The notes beneath the pieces are model-generated. The model did not search any database. It saw nothing but the letters and a program-made list of their open reading frames with translations, and was not told where the DNA came from. From CAZPNX01 sp964588285 (GTDB lineage: Bacteria > Edwardsbacteria > AC1 > EtOH8), in assembly GCA_964588285.1 (NCBI GenBank), contig CAZPNX010000002.1:1-64000 (forward strand): a stretch of DNA of 64,000 nucleotides. Reading direction: 5' to 3'. Shown here piece after piece: positions 24,959-33,024 of the stretch. The number at the start of each line of letters is the position of its first letter. Positions within the stretch are counted from its first letter, which is position 1. The position numbers and the translations under genes were made by a program.

Positions 24959-26145
24959 GGAACCTCCTCTCCGAAAAAGGCGCCCCGGGCCTCGGCCGGG
25001 ATGTTGATCCTGGCCAGCCTTCCTTCCTTGAAATAAAACTCCATCACCCGGCTCTGGACTATGTTGCTGCCGCGCTTTCTGCCCTGGTCGAATTGGTGAT
25101 AGAGGCTCCAGACATCTCCACAGGTTTTAGCCTGTGAGATCCTGCCGTCCTGAAATTCGGCCCACAGGCTGTCGCAGCGTATGAGATCGGTATCCTCATC
25201 CGTGGCCGTGAACTGGCGCAGGGCCACCGAGTCGAAGGCCTCTAGGCTTTTTACCGTGTCGCCGTTCAGGGACAGGGTCATCACCCTGGCTTCCATCTCC
25301 GCCCCCGGCTGCCACACCCTGGGCCTCTCCTCCAGCACCAGCCGCCCCTGATCCCGATAATAGGCGGCCAGGCCGCAGGAGGCCTGGAGACCCGAATTGG
25401 ACGGAGTTCCCATTGATCCCACATTCGGGCTTGGCACCGTCAGGCTGTCCTGGACAAACCTCACCTCCCCTTTGGCGATGGCCAGATTGCCCTGCCGGTA
25501 GACCTCCATCTTATGCGATGTTATGGTCCTCACCGTCGCCCCCTGACCCTCCCTGATCTCCAATTTCGGGCTGCCGTCTAGCATCCCATACCCTTTTTGG
25601 TGCCAGTACTGGCCGAAATCGGCCCGGGCCTGCTGCCGGCCGGAGCTGTCCGCAATGCGGACGTTTCCGTAAGCCTCGCTGCGCGATGTTTCCCGGAAAT
25701 AGGCCAGAGAGTCGGCCGACAAAGTCCACTGCTGATCTTTGGCCACCGGGTCGCCGTGCATCACCGCCTTGCCTATTTTTTTGTAGTAACAGGCCCGCCG
25801 CCCTGTCATCTGGATGTCTCGGTCGGTCAGCGACACCCGTCCCCAGACCTCGGCCTGCTGTCTGAGGGTGGACACCCAGGCGCTGTCGCCGCGCAGCACG
25901 GTAGAGCCGTGGACGATCTCCACCCGGCCCAGCAAACGGGTGACCTTGTCTTGGCCCAACAACTGGGCCTTCATGGTGTTGGCCGACATCAGGTAGGGCT
26001 GGGAGGTGTCCGGCGAGGCCTGTCCCGAACTTAGTCGAGGGGCCTGTACCGAGCTTTGTCGAGGGGCCTGTCCCGGTCCCCGAACGGAGTCGAGGGGCCG
26101 GGCCATGACCGCCAGAAAGGCTGTTGCCATTAATGAGCCGATCAT
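24955..26145 (-). CDS. lptA: LptA/OstA-like periplasmic LPS transport protein
   Basis: 396 residues from the ATG at 26145, which overlaps the lptC stop (ATGA). After a hydrophobic leader (MIGSLMATAFLAVMA) come repeated OstA-type beta-jellyroll units: YLMSANTMKAQLLGQDKVTRLLGRVEIVHGSTVLRGDSAWV, VSLTDRDIQMTGRRACYY, ALHGDP-like turns, and a second set near SHKMEVYRQGNLAIAKGEVRFVQDSL. It is about twice as long as E. coli LptA and probably has two jellyroll domains. It would bridge LptC and the outer membrane. Residues about 16-43 are encoded by dispersed repeats (26018-26098), which puts Pro/Arg/Ser-rich sequence right after the leader. Confidence 0.75.
   Translation of the reverse strand: MIGSLMATAFLAVMARPLDSVRGPGQAPRQSSVQAPRLSSGQASPDTSQPYLMSANTMKAQLLGQDKVTRLLGRVEIVHGSTVLRGDSAWVSTLRQQAEVWGRVSLTDRDIQMTGRRACYYKKIGKAVMHGDPVAKDQQWTLSADSLAYFRETSRSEAYGNVRIADSSGRQQARADFGQYWHQKGYGMLDGSPKLEIREGQGATVRTITSHKMEVYRQGNLAIAKGEVRFVQDSLTVPSPNVGSMGTPSNSGLQASCGLAAYYRDQGRLVLEERPRVWQPGAEMEARVMTLSLNGDTVKSLEAFDSVALRQFTATDEDTDLIRCDSLWAEFQDGRISQAKTCGDVWSLYHQFDQGRKRGSNIVQSRVMEFYFKEGRLARINIPAEARGAFFGEEVP
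26018..26098. repeat. Three tandem 'CCTGTCCCGARCNNAGTCGAGGGG' units inside lptA
   Basis: Units begin near 26018, 26042 and 26067 and each ends with gtcgagggg. They are of the same family as the copies at 21021 and 30142. They keep the lptA reading frame and encode a low-complexity stretch just after the leader peptide. Confidence 0.75.
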
Positions 26146-26708
26146 CTGAGATCGCCCAGATCGTTCAAAAGCTCTTTCTGGCCCTGGACGTTGCGCTTGA
26201 GCTCGATTTCCTTGAGGTCCGGGCTGGCCTCCATGCCTTCTCCTGTCAGCCAATCGGTGCCCCTCTCCAGCCTGACCTTAGCTTCGGTGGTCAAAAGGCG
26301 CCGGCTGTTGGTCCAGCGGATGCTGTCGGTGGTCAGAACCAGGCTGTCCCGGCTGACGATGACCACGTGGTCTCGGGCCTCCATATCCCTTGTGGCCGTG
26401 TTCACCATGCCCCGGTCGGCCGTCAGGGTGGCGTTGACGCTGTCGCCGGCCTCGCGGTAGAAGTCGATCCTCAGCCTGGTCAGGTCCACCTCCTGCCTCT
26501 GGCTGAAGCTGTTGGCCTCCTCGGCCGTCATCACCCACACCCTTTTTCCCAGCAGGGTCTCGGTCAGCCGGAAGCCGGCGATGGTCTGCGACGGCATGGT
26601 GTCCCTGGCCGCCGGCTCTTGGTCCTCGGCCGGCCCCCTCTTCCCCGGGCAGCCGAACAGGCAAAGCGCGGTCAGCAGTATTACTATATTCTTATAGTTA
26701 TCGCGCAT
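26142..26708 (-). CDS. lptC: LPS export ABC transporter periplasmic protein LptC
   Basis: 188 residues. The leader MRDNYKNIVILLTALCLFGC ends in a lipobox (Cys20), so this LptC is probably a lipoprotein and not an inner-membrane single-pass protein. The LptC beta-jellyroll follows: VDLTRLRIDFYREAGDSVNATLTADRGMVNTATRDMEARDHVVI, LVLTTDSIRWTNSRRLLTTEAKVRLERG, and the family ending LTGEGMEASPDLKEIELKRNVQG. It passes LPS from the LptBFG extractor to LptA, whose gene overlaps its stop codon. Confidence 0.88.
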   Translation of the reverse strand: MRDNYKNIVILLTALCLFGCPGKRGPAEDQEPAARDTMPSQTIAGFRLTETLLGKRVWVMTAEEANSFSQRQEVDLTRLRIDFYREAGDSVNATLTADRGMVNTATRDMEARDHVVIVSRDSLVLTTDSIRWTNSRRLLTTEAKVRLERGTDWLTGEGMEASPDLKEIELKRNVQGQKELLNDLGDLR

Positions 26709-26778
26709 CGCCCCTCAAATCCCATGCCTTCATCCCGTCACCGATGGCTCTTTTTCCCCACACTTAACCCTTGTCACT

Positions 26779-27699
26779 TCACCCTTGTCCCTGGCCTTTG
26801 GGTTTCTCCGTCCACCTCAGATGCATCCAGGCCCATTGTCTGATATCCAGGTTTATCAGCCGCTCGATGGCCGCTGTCTGCCTCTGTACATCCTCCAAGA
26901 CCTGTTTTTCCTTGTTGGTCTGCGTTGAGGTCTCTATCTCAGGCAGGATGGTTATCCGATGCCTGCCGTCGGGCAGCCTGTGGACGGCCAATGGCACCAC
27001 CGCCGCCCCGGTCTTCCTGGCCAGCATGGCCGCGCCGGTCGGCGTCCTGGCCGGGCGTCCCATGAAGACCGCCTCGACGCTGGCCACCCTGGTGTCCTGA
27101 TCAATAAGGATACCCAGCGCCTGTCCCCAGCGAAGAGACCTCAGCGCCTCCCTGGCCCCCTCGTCCCGGTCGATGACCTTCACTCCCCATCTGGAGCGTG
27201 CGGAGTTCAACAGCCTGTCCAGCCTGGGATCGTAGACCTTCCGGCCGATGACGTTTATCCGGTAGCCGCGCTGCGAGAACCAGGCCGGTATCAGCTCCCA
27301 GCAGCCGATGTGCCCGGTGACCGCCACCACCCCCCTGCCGCGCCGATAGGCCCGGTTGAAATGCTCCAAGCCGGAAACGACAACCATCGATTCGACCTTC
27401 GTTCCTGACAGCCTGGGAAGGCGGATAGCGTCCACCGCGTTCAGGCCCAATTGTCGGAAGACCTCCCGGCCTAGAACTTGGCAGTCGGAATTTCCCGGAA
27501 AGACCAGCCTCAGGTTGAAAAGGACCTTGTCCCTTTCCTTGGGCAGCAGGTGCCAAGACAGCTTTGATAAAAAACCCACTAATCCCAGGCACCAGGCCTT
27601 TGGCATTATTTGAAAAAAGAGTAAAAGGACGAATATCAGGATGTATTGGAACTGGCGGCGCCAGTACTTCATCAAACTCAACCTTCTCACCTTCTCCAT
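26779..27699 (-). CDS. LpxL/HtrB-type lysophospholipid (lipid A) acyltransferase
   Basis: 306 residues. An N-terminal hydrophobic helix (YILIFVLLLFFQIMPKAWCLGLVGF) anchors it to the inner membrane. The catalytic H-x4-E motif is in GHIGCWELIP, and later motifs GILIDQDTRVASVEAVFMGRPARTPTGAAMLARKTGAAVVPLAV fit the lipid A late acyltransferases. The ending QWAWMHLRW (usual 'QYLWLHrRWK') is diagnostic. It heads the lptC-lptA-rpoN series, 70 bases upstream of lptC, just after a terminator, so a promoter should lie in 27700-27735. Donor and acceptor lipids unknown. Confidence 0.88.
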   Translation of the reverse strand: MEKVRRLSLMKYWRRQFQYILIFVLLLFFQIMPKAWCLGLVGFLSKLSWHLLPKERDKVLFNLRLVFPGNSDCQVLGREVFRQLGLNAVDAIRLPRLSGTKVESMVVVSGLEHFNRAYRRGRGVVAVTGHIGCWELIPAWFSQRGYRINVIGRKVYDPRLDRLLNSARSRWGVKVIDRDEGAREALRSLRWGQALGILIDQDTRVASVEAVFMGRPARTPTGAAMLARKTGAAVVPLAVHRLPDGRHRITILPEIETSTQTNKEKQVLEDVQRQTAAIERLINLDIRQWAWMHLRWTEKPKGQGQG

Positions 27700-27734
27700 T
27701 ATATAAATTTATCACAGGAAAAAGGCCATTGCAA

Positions 27735-27767
27735 GAGAAAAATGCCCCGAATTTACATCGGGGCATT
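27735..27767 (-). terminator. Intrinsic terminator after kdsD
   Basis: On the minus strand the perfect ten-pair stem AATGCCCCGA/TCGGGGCATT (27741-27767, seven-base loop) is followed by TTTCTC. It separates kdsD from the acyltransferase operon. Confidence 0.8.
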
Positions 27768-27832
27768 CGTAATGCTTTACTTAACAAAACGTTAATGCAA
27801 ATTATGCAAGATGCGTGCCATCAATATACTAT

Positions 27833-28804
27833 CTATATTACTCCGGCCTTCATTATATCGTGCAGATGGATTATGCCCACCGGTTTTTTCTCCCTGTCTA
27901 TCACCAAAAGCGATGTCACCCTGTGATCCTCCATCAATTGGGCCGCCTTGACGGCCAGACTCTCCCGATCTATGGTCTTGGGATTTCTCGTCATCACCTC
28001 GGCCACCTTCAGGCTCATGATATCATCGGACTTGGAGAGCAGGCGCTTGAGGTCGCCGTCGGTGATCACGCCCACCAGTTTACCCGCCTCGTCTGTCACC
28101 GAGGTCACCCCGCGCTTGGCCGTCATCTCCAGCACCGCCTCCTTCATGGTGCTGTCGATGCCCACCCTGGGAACGTCGTCACCTGACAGCATCAGGTCCG
28201 AAACCTTGAGCAGCAGTTTCTTGCCCAGTCCACCGCCCGGATGAAGGCCGGCAAAATCCTCGGGGGTGAAGCCCCTCTGCTCCAAAAGGGCCACGGCCAA
28301 AGCATCGCCCATGGCCAGGGCGGCGGTGGTGCTGGTGGTGGGCACCAGATCGTGCGGGCAGGCCTCCTCCTTGACCGAAACGTCCAGCACCACGTCGGCA
28401 TGGGCCGCCAGAGGCGCATCCGGCTTTCCCAGCAGGGCCACGATCCTCACTCCCCGGCGCTTCAGCATCGAAAGCAGGGCATAGAGTTCGTCGGTCTCCC
28501 CGCTCTTGGAGATGATGATGGCCGCGTCCCCCTTGCGCACCAGGCCCAGGTCCCCGTGGAGGGCGTCGGTGGGGTGGAGGAAGAAGGCCGGGGTGCCGGT
28601 GGAGGTCATGGTGGCCGCTATCTTCTGGCCGATGAGTCCGGATTTTCCCACCCCGGTGACGATCACCTTATTCTTGGCCCCCAAGAGCAATTCCACGGCC
28701 TCGGCGAAGCGGCCATTGAGACGGCCGGCCAGCTCCGAAAGCTCCCTGGCTTCGGCCCTGATGGCCTTCTTCCCAAGGGCTACGATCTTCCGCGTATCGT
28801 TCAT
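27833..28804 (-). CDS. kdsD: D-arabinose 5-phosphate isomerase
   Basis: 323 residues. Interconverts ribulose 5-phosphate and arabinose 5-phosphate, the first step to Kdo. SIS domain about 35-170 (VTGVGKSGLIGQKIAATMTSTGTPAFFLHPTDALHGDLG, IIISKSGETDE), then two CBS domains about 205-323 (VGIDSTMKEAVLEMTAKRGVTSVTDEAGKLVGVITDGDLKR; LMEDHRVTSLLVIDREKKPVGIIHLHDIMKAGV). All parts are intact and length is standard. kdsA is 1.9 kb upstream, separated by a DUF4139 gene. Confidence 0.95.
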   Translation of the reverse strand: MNDTRKIVALGKKAIRAEARELSELAGRLNGRFAEAVELLLGAKNKVIVTGVGKSGLIGQKIAATMTSTGTPAFFLHPTDALHGDLGLVRKGDAAIIISKSGETDELYALLSMLKRRGVRIVALLGKPDAPLAAHADVVLDVSVKEEACPHDLVPTTSTTAALAMGDALAVALLEQRGFTPEDFAGLHPGGGLGKKLLLKVSDLMLSGDDVPRVGIDSTMKEAVLEMTAKRGVTSVTDEAGKLVGVITDGDLKRLLSKSDDIMSLKVAEVMTRNPKTIDRESLAVKAAQLMEDHRVTSLLVIDREKKPVGIIHLHDIMKAGVI

Positions 28805-28838
28805 CGTTGTGCGTTCAATGTTTTACGTGTTGGTTAAC

Positions 28839-28885
28839 GGTCATCGCGAGCCCGACTCCTTGCTTGGCGAACGACGCGATCCCGA
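28839..28885. repeat. Dispersed repeat 'GGTCATCGCGAGCCCGAC...'
   Basis: ggtcatcgcgagcccgac (28839-28856) and gacgcgatcccgac (28872-28885) form an imperfect inverted pair between the DUF4139 gene and kdsD, of a type common in intergenic repeats. Single copy within this window. Confidence 0.35.
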
Positions 28886-28893
28886 CTTTCGTT

Positions 28894-30579
28894 TCAAAGC
28901 CCGCTGATGCTCGCCCCCCGCGGGTATTCCACCTGGTACTCCAAGGACATCTCCTGCTCCTGCTGGGGATCGAGCCTCATCCTCCATTCGATCACCCCGT
29001 TGGACTTCTCCTTGATCCCCCACTCCGCCTTCTCATCGTCGAACTTGGGCGAGATGAGCTTGACCTTGATCTGGTCGTTCTTGGACACCGGCCACTGCTC
29101 GTAGACGGTGACGGTCTCCGCGTCCTTCTTAAGGTTCTTCACCTTGACCGTGTAGCCGTAGGTCTTCTTGACCCTCTTGCCCTCCTCGGTCAGATCCTTC
29201 AGCTTCTTGCGGGTGATCTTGATGCCCTCGTCCACTCCCAGCGAGGCGTCGAACTTCTCCGAGGGGATGACCGTGCCGATGGCCGAGCTTCCCACGAAGT
29301 TGTTCCCAAAGAAGACGTTGATGTCCCCGGCCATGAACGGGTACTCGGTGGTGTTGGTCACCTTGGCCCGCAGATAGGCATGGGGCTTGAGCCGCGGCAC
29401 CGCCGTGTATTCGAACTGGGCCGCCAGCTTCTCGAAGGCTATGGGTATCTTGTGCGGCTCCCCGTCCGACGGGATGTCGTTGACCCCGGGCGTGGCGAAG
29501 ACGTAGGAGGTGCCCGCAAATTCTACTCCAGAAGTTACAACTCCTGCGGTGTTAGCCACAATGTTGCCTCCTGTCTCTGCCGATGGCATAATTTCCTGAG
29601 CCAAGTTCATTTGCATCTTCGACTGGGCGATGTTCTGACGGGCCATTTGCTCGGCCACACCCTTGCGGTAGTATGGTTGGGAGATGTCCAGGTACCAGGT
29701 GCGTACCTCCGGGACCTCTCCCGACACCGAGGGCCGGGCAGTGGACAGCACCACCCTGACGTCCTTCCAGTCCTCGCCGGTGCTCTGGTAGATGACTCCG
29801 TAATAGGAGAACTCCACCTCCTTGCCCTCGGGCGTCACCCTGATGTCGTACACTGGGTGCCAGGCCGCGCCCATCATCATGTAGGAGACCTCCAGCTCCA
29901 GGGTGCCGGCCCGCTCCACCGCCAGGTTGACGGCCACCGTCTTTTTGGTGGTCTGACCGCCCGAGGATATGCGCGCCAGACGCTTCTGGACCGCGTCCAT
30001 CCTCTGCTCCAGCCCCTTCCGGGACTTCTCCAGCGCCCGCACCTCCCGGTTCAGCGCCTCGTGCTTGGAGTCGTAGAACCCGAAAAGGCTCATCCACTGG
30101 TTGACCGAGGGCATGGGGGCCTTGTCCTTGGAGTCGGATGTGCCTGCACCGAGCGTAGTCGAGGTGGAGGCCGTCTTGATCCTTTCCAGGAAGTCTGTCT
30201 CCTTGTTGATCAGGCCCAGCCGGTCGTTCATGGACTGCACCTGCTCCCTCAGCTGGTTTAGCGTGTCCTCCAGCGCCTTGTAGGCCCGGTTGGTCAGGGT
30301 GTCCAGGTACTGGGTCTCCACCTTTACCCCGGATATCTTGGCGTCGGCCGATCCCGAGCCGGAGGCCCGCACCGAGTTGTCGAATAGCCCGGCCGGCAGG
30401 TCGGTGAACTTCACCAGGTACTCACCCGCGCCGTAGGACTGCTTGTGGACACGGGTGATCTCGCAGCGGTCGTTGTAGACCACCGCCTGGCCGATCCTGG
30501 CCTTGGTCTCGATGGTCTGGACCCCGAAGGCGCCGGCCGCCAGGGCCAGCAGGGTTAACGTTGTTGCCTCTATTCTCAT
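28894..30579 (-). CDS. Exported DUF4140/DUF4139 domain protein
   Basis: 561 residues from the ATG at 30579, which has AGGAGG just upstream; the frame is open further but that part lies in a repeat and in kdsA. A signal peptide (MRIEATTLTLLALAAGAFG) is followed by a DUF4140-like N-terminal domain (ARIGQAVVYNDRCEITRVHKQ), a coiled-coil stretch (LNQLREQVQSMNDRLGLINKE; EALNREVRALEKSRKGLEQR) and a DUF4139 domain (LELEVSYMMMGAAWHPVYDIRV, YYGVIYQSTGEDWKDVRVVLSTARP, ending MSLEYQVEYPRG). The family is widespread; some members are called mucoidy inhibitor A homologues. Molecular role unknown. A dispersed repeat adds a few residues near 139-146. Confidence 0.85.
   Translation of the reverse strand: MRIEATTLTLLALAAGAFGVQTIETKARIGQAVVYNDRCEITRVHKQSYGAGEYLVKFTDLPAGLFDNSVRASGSGSADAKISGVKVETQYLDTLTNRAYKALEDTLNQLREQVQSMNDRLGLINKETDFLERIKTASTSTTLGAGTSDSKDKAPMPSVNQWMSLFGFYDSKHEALNREVRALEKSRKGLEQRMDAVQKRLARISSGGQTTKKTVAVNLAVERAGTLELEVSYMMMGAAWHPVYDIRVTPEGKEVEFSYYGVIYQSTGEDWKDVRVVLSTARPSVSGEVPEVRTWYLDISQPYYRKGVAEQMARQNIAQSKMQMNLAQEIMPSAETGGNIVANTAGVVTSGVEFAGTSYVFATPGVNDIPSDGEPHKIPIAFEKLAAQFEYTAVPRLKPHAYLRAKVTNTTEYPFMAGDINVFFGNNFVGSSAIGTVIPSEKFDASLGVDEGIKITRKKLKDLTEEGKRVKKTYGYTVKVKNLKKDAETVTVYEQWPVSKNDQIKVKLISPKFDDEKAEWGIKEKSNGVIEWRMRLDPQQEQEMSLEYQVEYPRGASISGL
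30142..30164. repeat. Dispersed 'CCTGCACCGAGCGTAGTCGAGG' unit inside the DUF4139 gene
   Basis: A single unit of the same family as 26018-26098, in frame, encoding part of the linker STSTTLGAG between the coiled coil and the next segment. Confidence 0.6.
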
Positions 30580-30603
30580 GGGGCCTCCTTTGCTGATATA
30601 GCT

Positions 30604-30676
30604 GTCATTCCCGCGCAGGCGGGAATCCAGGAAAACGAACACGCATCTTCTGGATCCCTGCTTTCGCAGGAATGAC
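30604..30676. repeat. dRS3-like inverted repeat (GTCATTCC...GGAATGAC)
   Basis: Ends gtcattcc (30604-30611) and ggaatgac (30669-30676) are perfect inverted repeats. Inner blocks gcgggaatccag and ctggatccctgc extend the symmetry. It occupies nearly the whole gap between kdsA and the DUF4139 gene. Short elements of this design are known from many genomes, for example the dRS3 repeats of Neisseria. Confidence 0.75.
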
Positions 30677-30685
30677 GTTGATAAG

Positions 30686-31513
30686 TTAAATGTACTTCCG
30701 TGCCACTCTGTCCAGCTCCACCAGGCTCTCCAGCAGGCGCTCCAGCCTGGACAGCGGCAGCATGCTGGCCGCGTCGCACTTGGCCTGGCAGGGATCGGGG
30801 TGGGTTTCGATGAAGATGGCGTCGCAGCCGCAGGCCACCCCGGCCCGGGCCAGGGGCTCGATGAACTCGGGGCTGCCGCCGGCAGGGTCGCTTGACGGCT
30901 TTCCATACTTGCGGATGGTGTGGGTGACGTCGAAAACCACCGGATAACCTAGAGAACGCATTATCGGCAGGGATTTGAAATCCACCACCAGGTTGTGGTA
31001 GCCAAAGCAGGCGCCCCTCTCGGTCAACAAGATCTTATCGTTGCCCGCTTCCTCTATCTTCTTGACGATATGGCCCACGTCCTCCGGAGCCAGGAACTGG
31101 CCTTTTTTCACGTTTACGACCTTGCCCGTCTTGGCCACCTTGAGGGTCAGCTCGGTCTGCATGCACAGGTAGGCCGGTATCTGGATGATATCCAGCACCT
31201 CGGCCGCCGGCCCCACCTCATCGGGGTAGTGCACATCGGACAGGACCGGAACATCGAACGTTTTCTTGACCTTCACCAACATCCTCAAGCCTTGATCGAG
31301 CCCCGGCCCCTGGTAGCTTTTGGCCGACGATCGGTTGTCCTTTTTGTAAGAAGCCTTGAAGATGAAGGGCATCTTCAGCCGATCGGCGATCTTCTTGACC
31401 TCCTCGGCCGTCCTCATGACCACCGCCTCCTCCTCCAACACGCAGGGCCCGGCGATCAGGGCTAAAGGCGCTCCCCCGCCGACTCTCAAATTGTTGATTT
31501 CCAGTGTTCTCAT
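30686..31513 (-). CDS. kdsA: 3-deoxy-8-phosphooctulonate synthase (KDO8P synthase)
   Basis: 275 residues. Condenses PEP with arabinose 5-phosphate. Motifs: LIAGPCVLEEE, FKASYKKDNRSSAKSYQGPG, VLSDVHYPDE, QIPAYLCMQTEL, TERGACFGYHNLVVDF, VFDVTHTIRKYG and FIETHPDP. Cys24 in IAGPC is the metal-binding Cys of the metal-dependent class (enterobacterial enzymes have Asn there). The protein is complete. Together with kdsD and waaA it gives three steps of Kdo supply and transfer; kdsB and kdsC are not in the window. Confidence 0.96.
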   Translation of the reverse strand: MRTLEINNLRVGGGAPLALIAGPCVLEEEAVVMRTAEEVKKIADRLKMPFIFKASYKKDNRSSAKSYQGPGLDQGLRMLVKVKKTFDVPVLSDVHYPDEVGPAAEVLDIIQIPAYLCMQTELTLKVAKTGKVVNVKKGQFLAPEDVGHIVKKIEEAGNDKILLTERGACFGYHNLVVDFKSLPIMRSLGYPVVFDVTHTIRKYGKPSSDPAGGSPEFIEPLARAGVACGCDAIFIETHPDPCQAKCDAASMLPLSRLERLLESLVELDRVARKYI

Positions 31514-31540
31514 TTTGCGTTATTGCTGAAAATGGTTTTT

Positions 31541-31564
31541 GCGTTTTTTAGTGTATTCCGTGGG
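31541..31564. repeat. Third copy of the 'TTTAGTGTATT' dispersed repeat
   Basis: gcgttttttagtgtattccg matches the copies at 15582-15601 and 15666-15685. It spans the end of the TPR gene at 31548, so the last residues of that protein (SYSHGIH) are repeat-encoded. Confidence 0.5.
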
Positions 31565-33011
31565 AGTATGATTTTTCTCCCAATTCTTCCAGCTTCTCCC
31601 TATACTCCACCTTCCCCGACTTCTCCCACAACACCTTGAACAGCCGCACCGCCTCCTCCCCTTTGGCCCTGTCGCCGGTTAGCTTGTGGAGATGATAAAG
31701 AATCTCGGCCCGCTCCTTTTCCCCGGACTCCCCGGCCAGCATCCCCTCCAGCCCGGCCGCGGCCTCCTCTTTATCCGTCTTGCCGAGTATCTTAAACCTC
31801 AACAACTCGGTCTGGAAAATGATCTCCCGGCGGCCGACCTCATCCGCCACCTGCCTGGCCTGCCCTAAATGCCGTCCGGCCTCATCGTTCTTCCCCTGGA
31901 GATGTTTGACCTGGGCCATCAGCCAGTAGTTCTGGCTTAGGTGATACTTGTTGTCGATGCGTTCGGCGACGGCTATGCCTCGTTCCAGCAGTTTCTCGGC
32001 CTCGGCCAGATCTCCGGTCCTCAGGTGCAGCTTGGCGAAGTTGCCGCACAGCCGGGCGATGTCCTCGACGTTGTCCAGCTCCTCGGCCAGACGCAGGGCA
32101 TGCTCGAAATGTTTTCGGCTTTCCGCCAGGCGCCCCCGAGCCAGGGCCGCCATGCCCATGTCGTCCAGGGCCACGATCATCCCGGGTTTGTCGTTCAGCT
32201 CTTCGGTTATCTCCAAATAGCGGCGGAACGACTCCTCGGCCTGATCGGTCTCGTCCAGCTCGAACAGAATGGAGCCGATGTTGCCCACCGCGTAGCTGAT
32301 CACCTGACGGTTTCCCAGCCTCTGGGCCAGCTCCAGATAGCGGCGGCCGTAGTCCAGCGCCTCCCGGTAGCGACCCTGCTCGTGGTGGATCATCCCGATG
32401 TTGCCGATGGCGATGGCCTCGGTCTCCAGATCGCCGGTCTCCCGGGCCAGCCGGGCCGCCTCCTGGTAGTTTTCGATGGCCACGGCAAAATCCCCCCGCT
32501 CATAGCAGATGATGCCGATGTTGCCCAACGCCCGGCTGATGCTGGGCTTGTTGCCCGACTCGCAGGCAATCTCCAGGGCCTGCTTTAGGCAGGCCAGGGC
32601 CGAGTCGTACTGGCCGCGGTTGTGCTGGATATTGGCCAGATTGCTCAGCACCCGGCCCAGTCCGGGGCCATCGCCCAGCTCTAGGTAGATTTCCCGGGCC
32701 GCCTGCAAGCTGACCTCGGCCTCGGCATAGTTTCCCCGGTTGACCTCCAGGCTGCCCAGCCGGTTGTGGATCTCGGCCAGCTTGGCCCGATCCTGGCCCG
32801 GTTCCAAAAATTTTCTCAGTTTGAGCAAAACCCGGCCGGCCTCCTCCCATTGGCCCACCGTCTCCAGCACGTCCAGCCTCCGCTCCTCGACGCCGAAAGC
32901 CAAACATGTCGAACCCTGATCGCAACGACACCAGGTCCAGAGCATTTCCCTGAATCTCACCCGGCGCCGGACTCCTGCGGTGAGCCTCTCGAGACTCATA
33001 TTTTCAAGCAT
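31548..33011 (-). CDS. Tetratricopeptide repeat protein
   Basis: 487 residues, almost entirely TPR units of the 40-residue type, for example ALGNIGIICYERGDFAVAIENYQEAARLARETGD and AIGNIGMIHHEQGRYREALDYGRRYLELAQRLG; about eight repeats can be counted between residues 75 and 400. No signal peptide or membrane segment. The repeats and C-terminal layout resemble the TPR protein at 56547-58001 and the C-terminal half of the cyclase at 53149-56550, so the three are probably paralogous. The start is uncertain (ATG at 33011 or 32999). It lies 13 bases after the fusion protein gene. Role: protein-protein scaffold, partner unknown. Confidence 0.8.
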   Translation of the reverse strand: MLENMSLERLTAGVRRRVRFREMLWTWCRCDQGSTCLAFGVEERRLDVLETVGQWEEAGRVLLKLRKFLEPGQDRAKLAEIHNRLGSLEVNRGNYAEAEVSLQAAREIYLELGDGPGLGRVLSNLANIQHNRGQYDSALACLKQALEIACESGNKPSISRALGNIGIICYERGDFAVAIENYQEAARLARETGDLETEAIAIGNIGMIHHEQGRYREALDYGRRYLELAQRLGNRQVISYAVGNIGSILFELDETDQAEESFRRYLEITEELNDKPGMIVALDDMGMAALARGRLAESRKHFEHALRLAEELDNVEDIARLCGNFAKLHLRTGDLAEAEKLLERGIAVAERIDNKYHLSQNYWLMAQVKHLQGKNDEAGRHLGQARQVADEVGRREIIFQTELLRFKILGKTDKEEAAAGLEGMLAGESGEKERAEILYHLHKLTGDRAKGEEAVRLFKVLWEKSGKVEYREKLEELGEKSYSHGIH

Positions 33012-33024
33012 CCGGCCGGTGCCT

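Noticed and set aside
30580..30906. N-terminal extension of the DUF4139 gene by 109 codons
   Set aside because: It runs through the dRS3-like repeat and into kdsA, and a signal peptide with AGGAGG begins at 30579.
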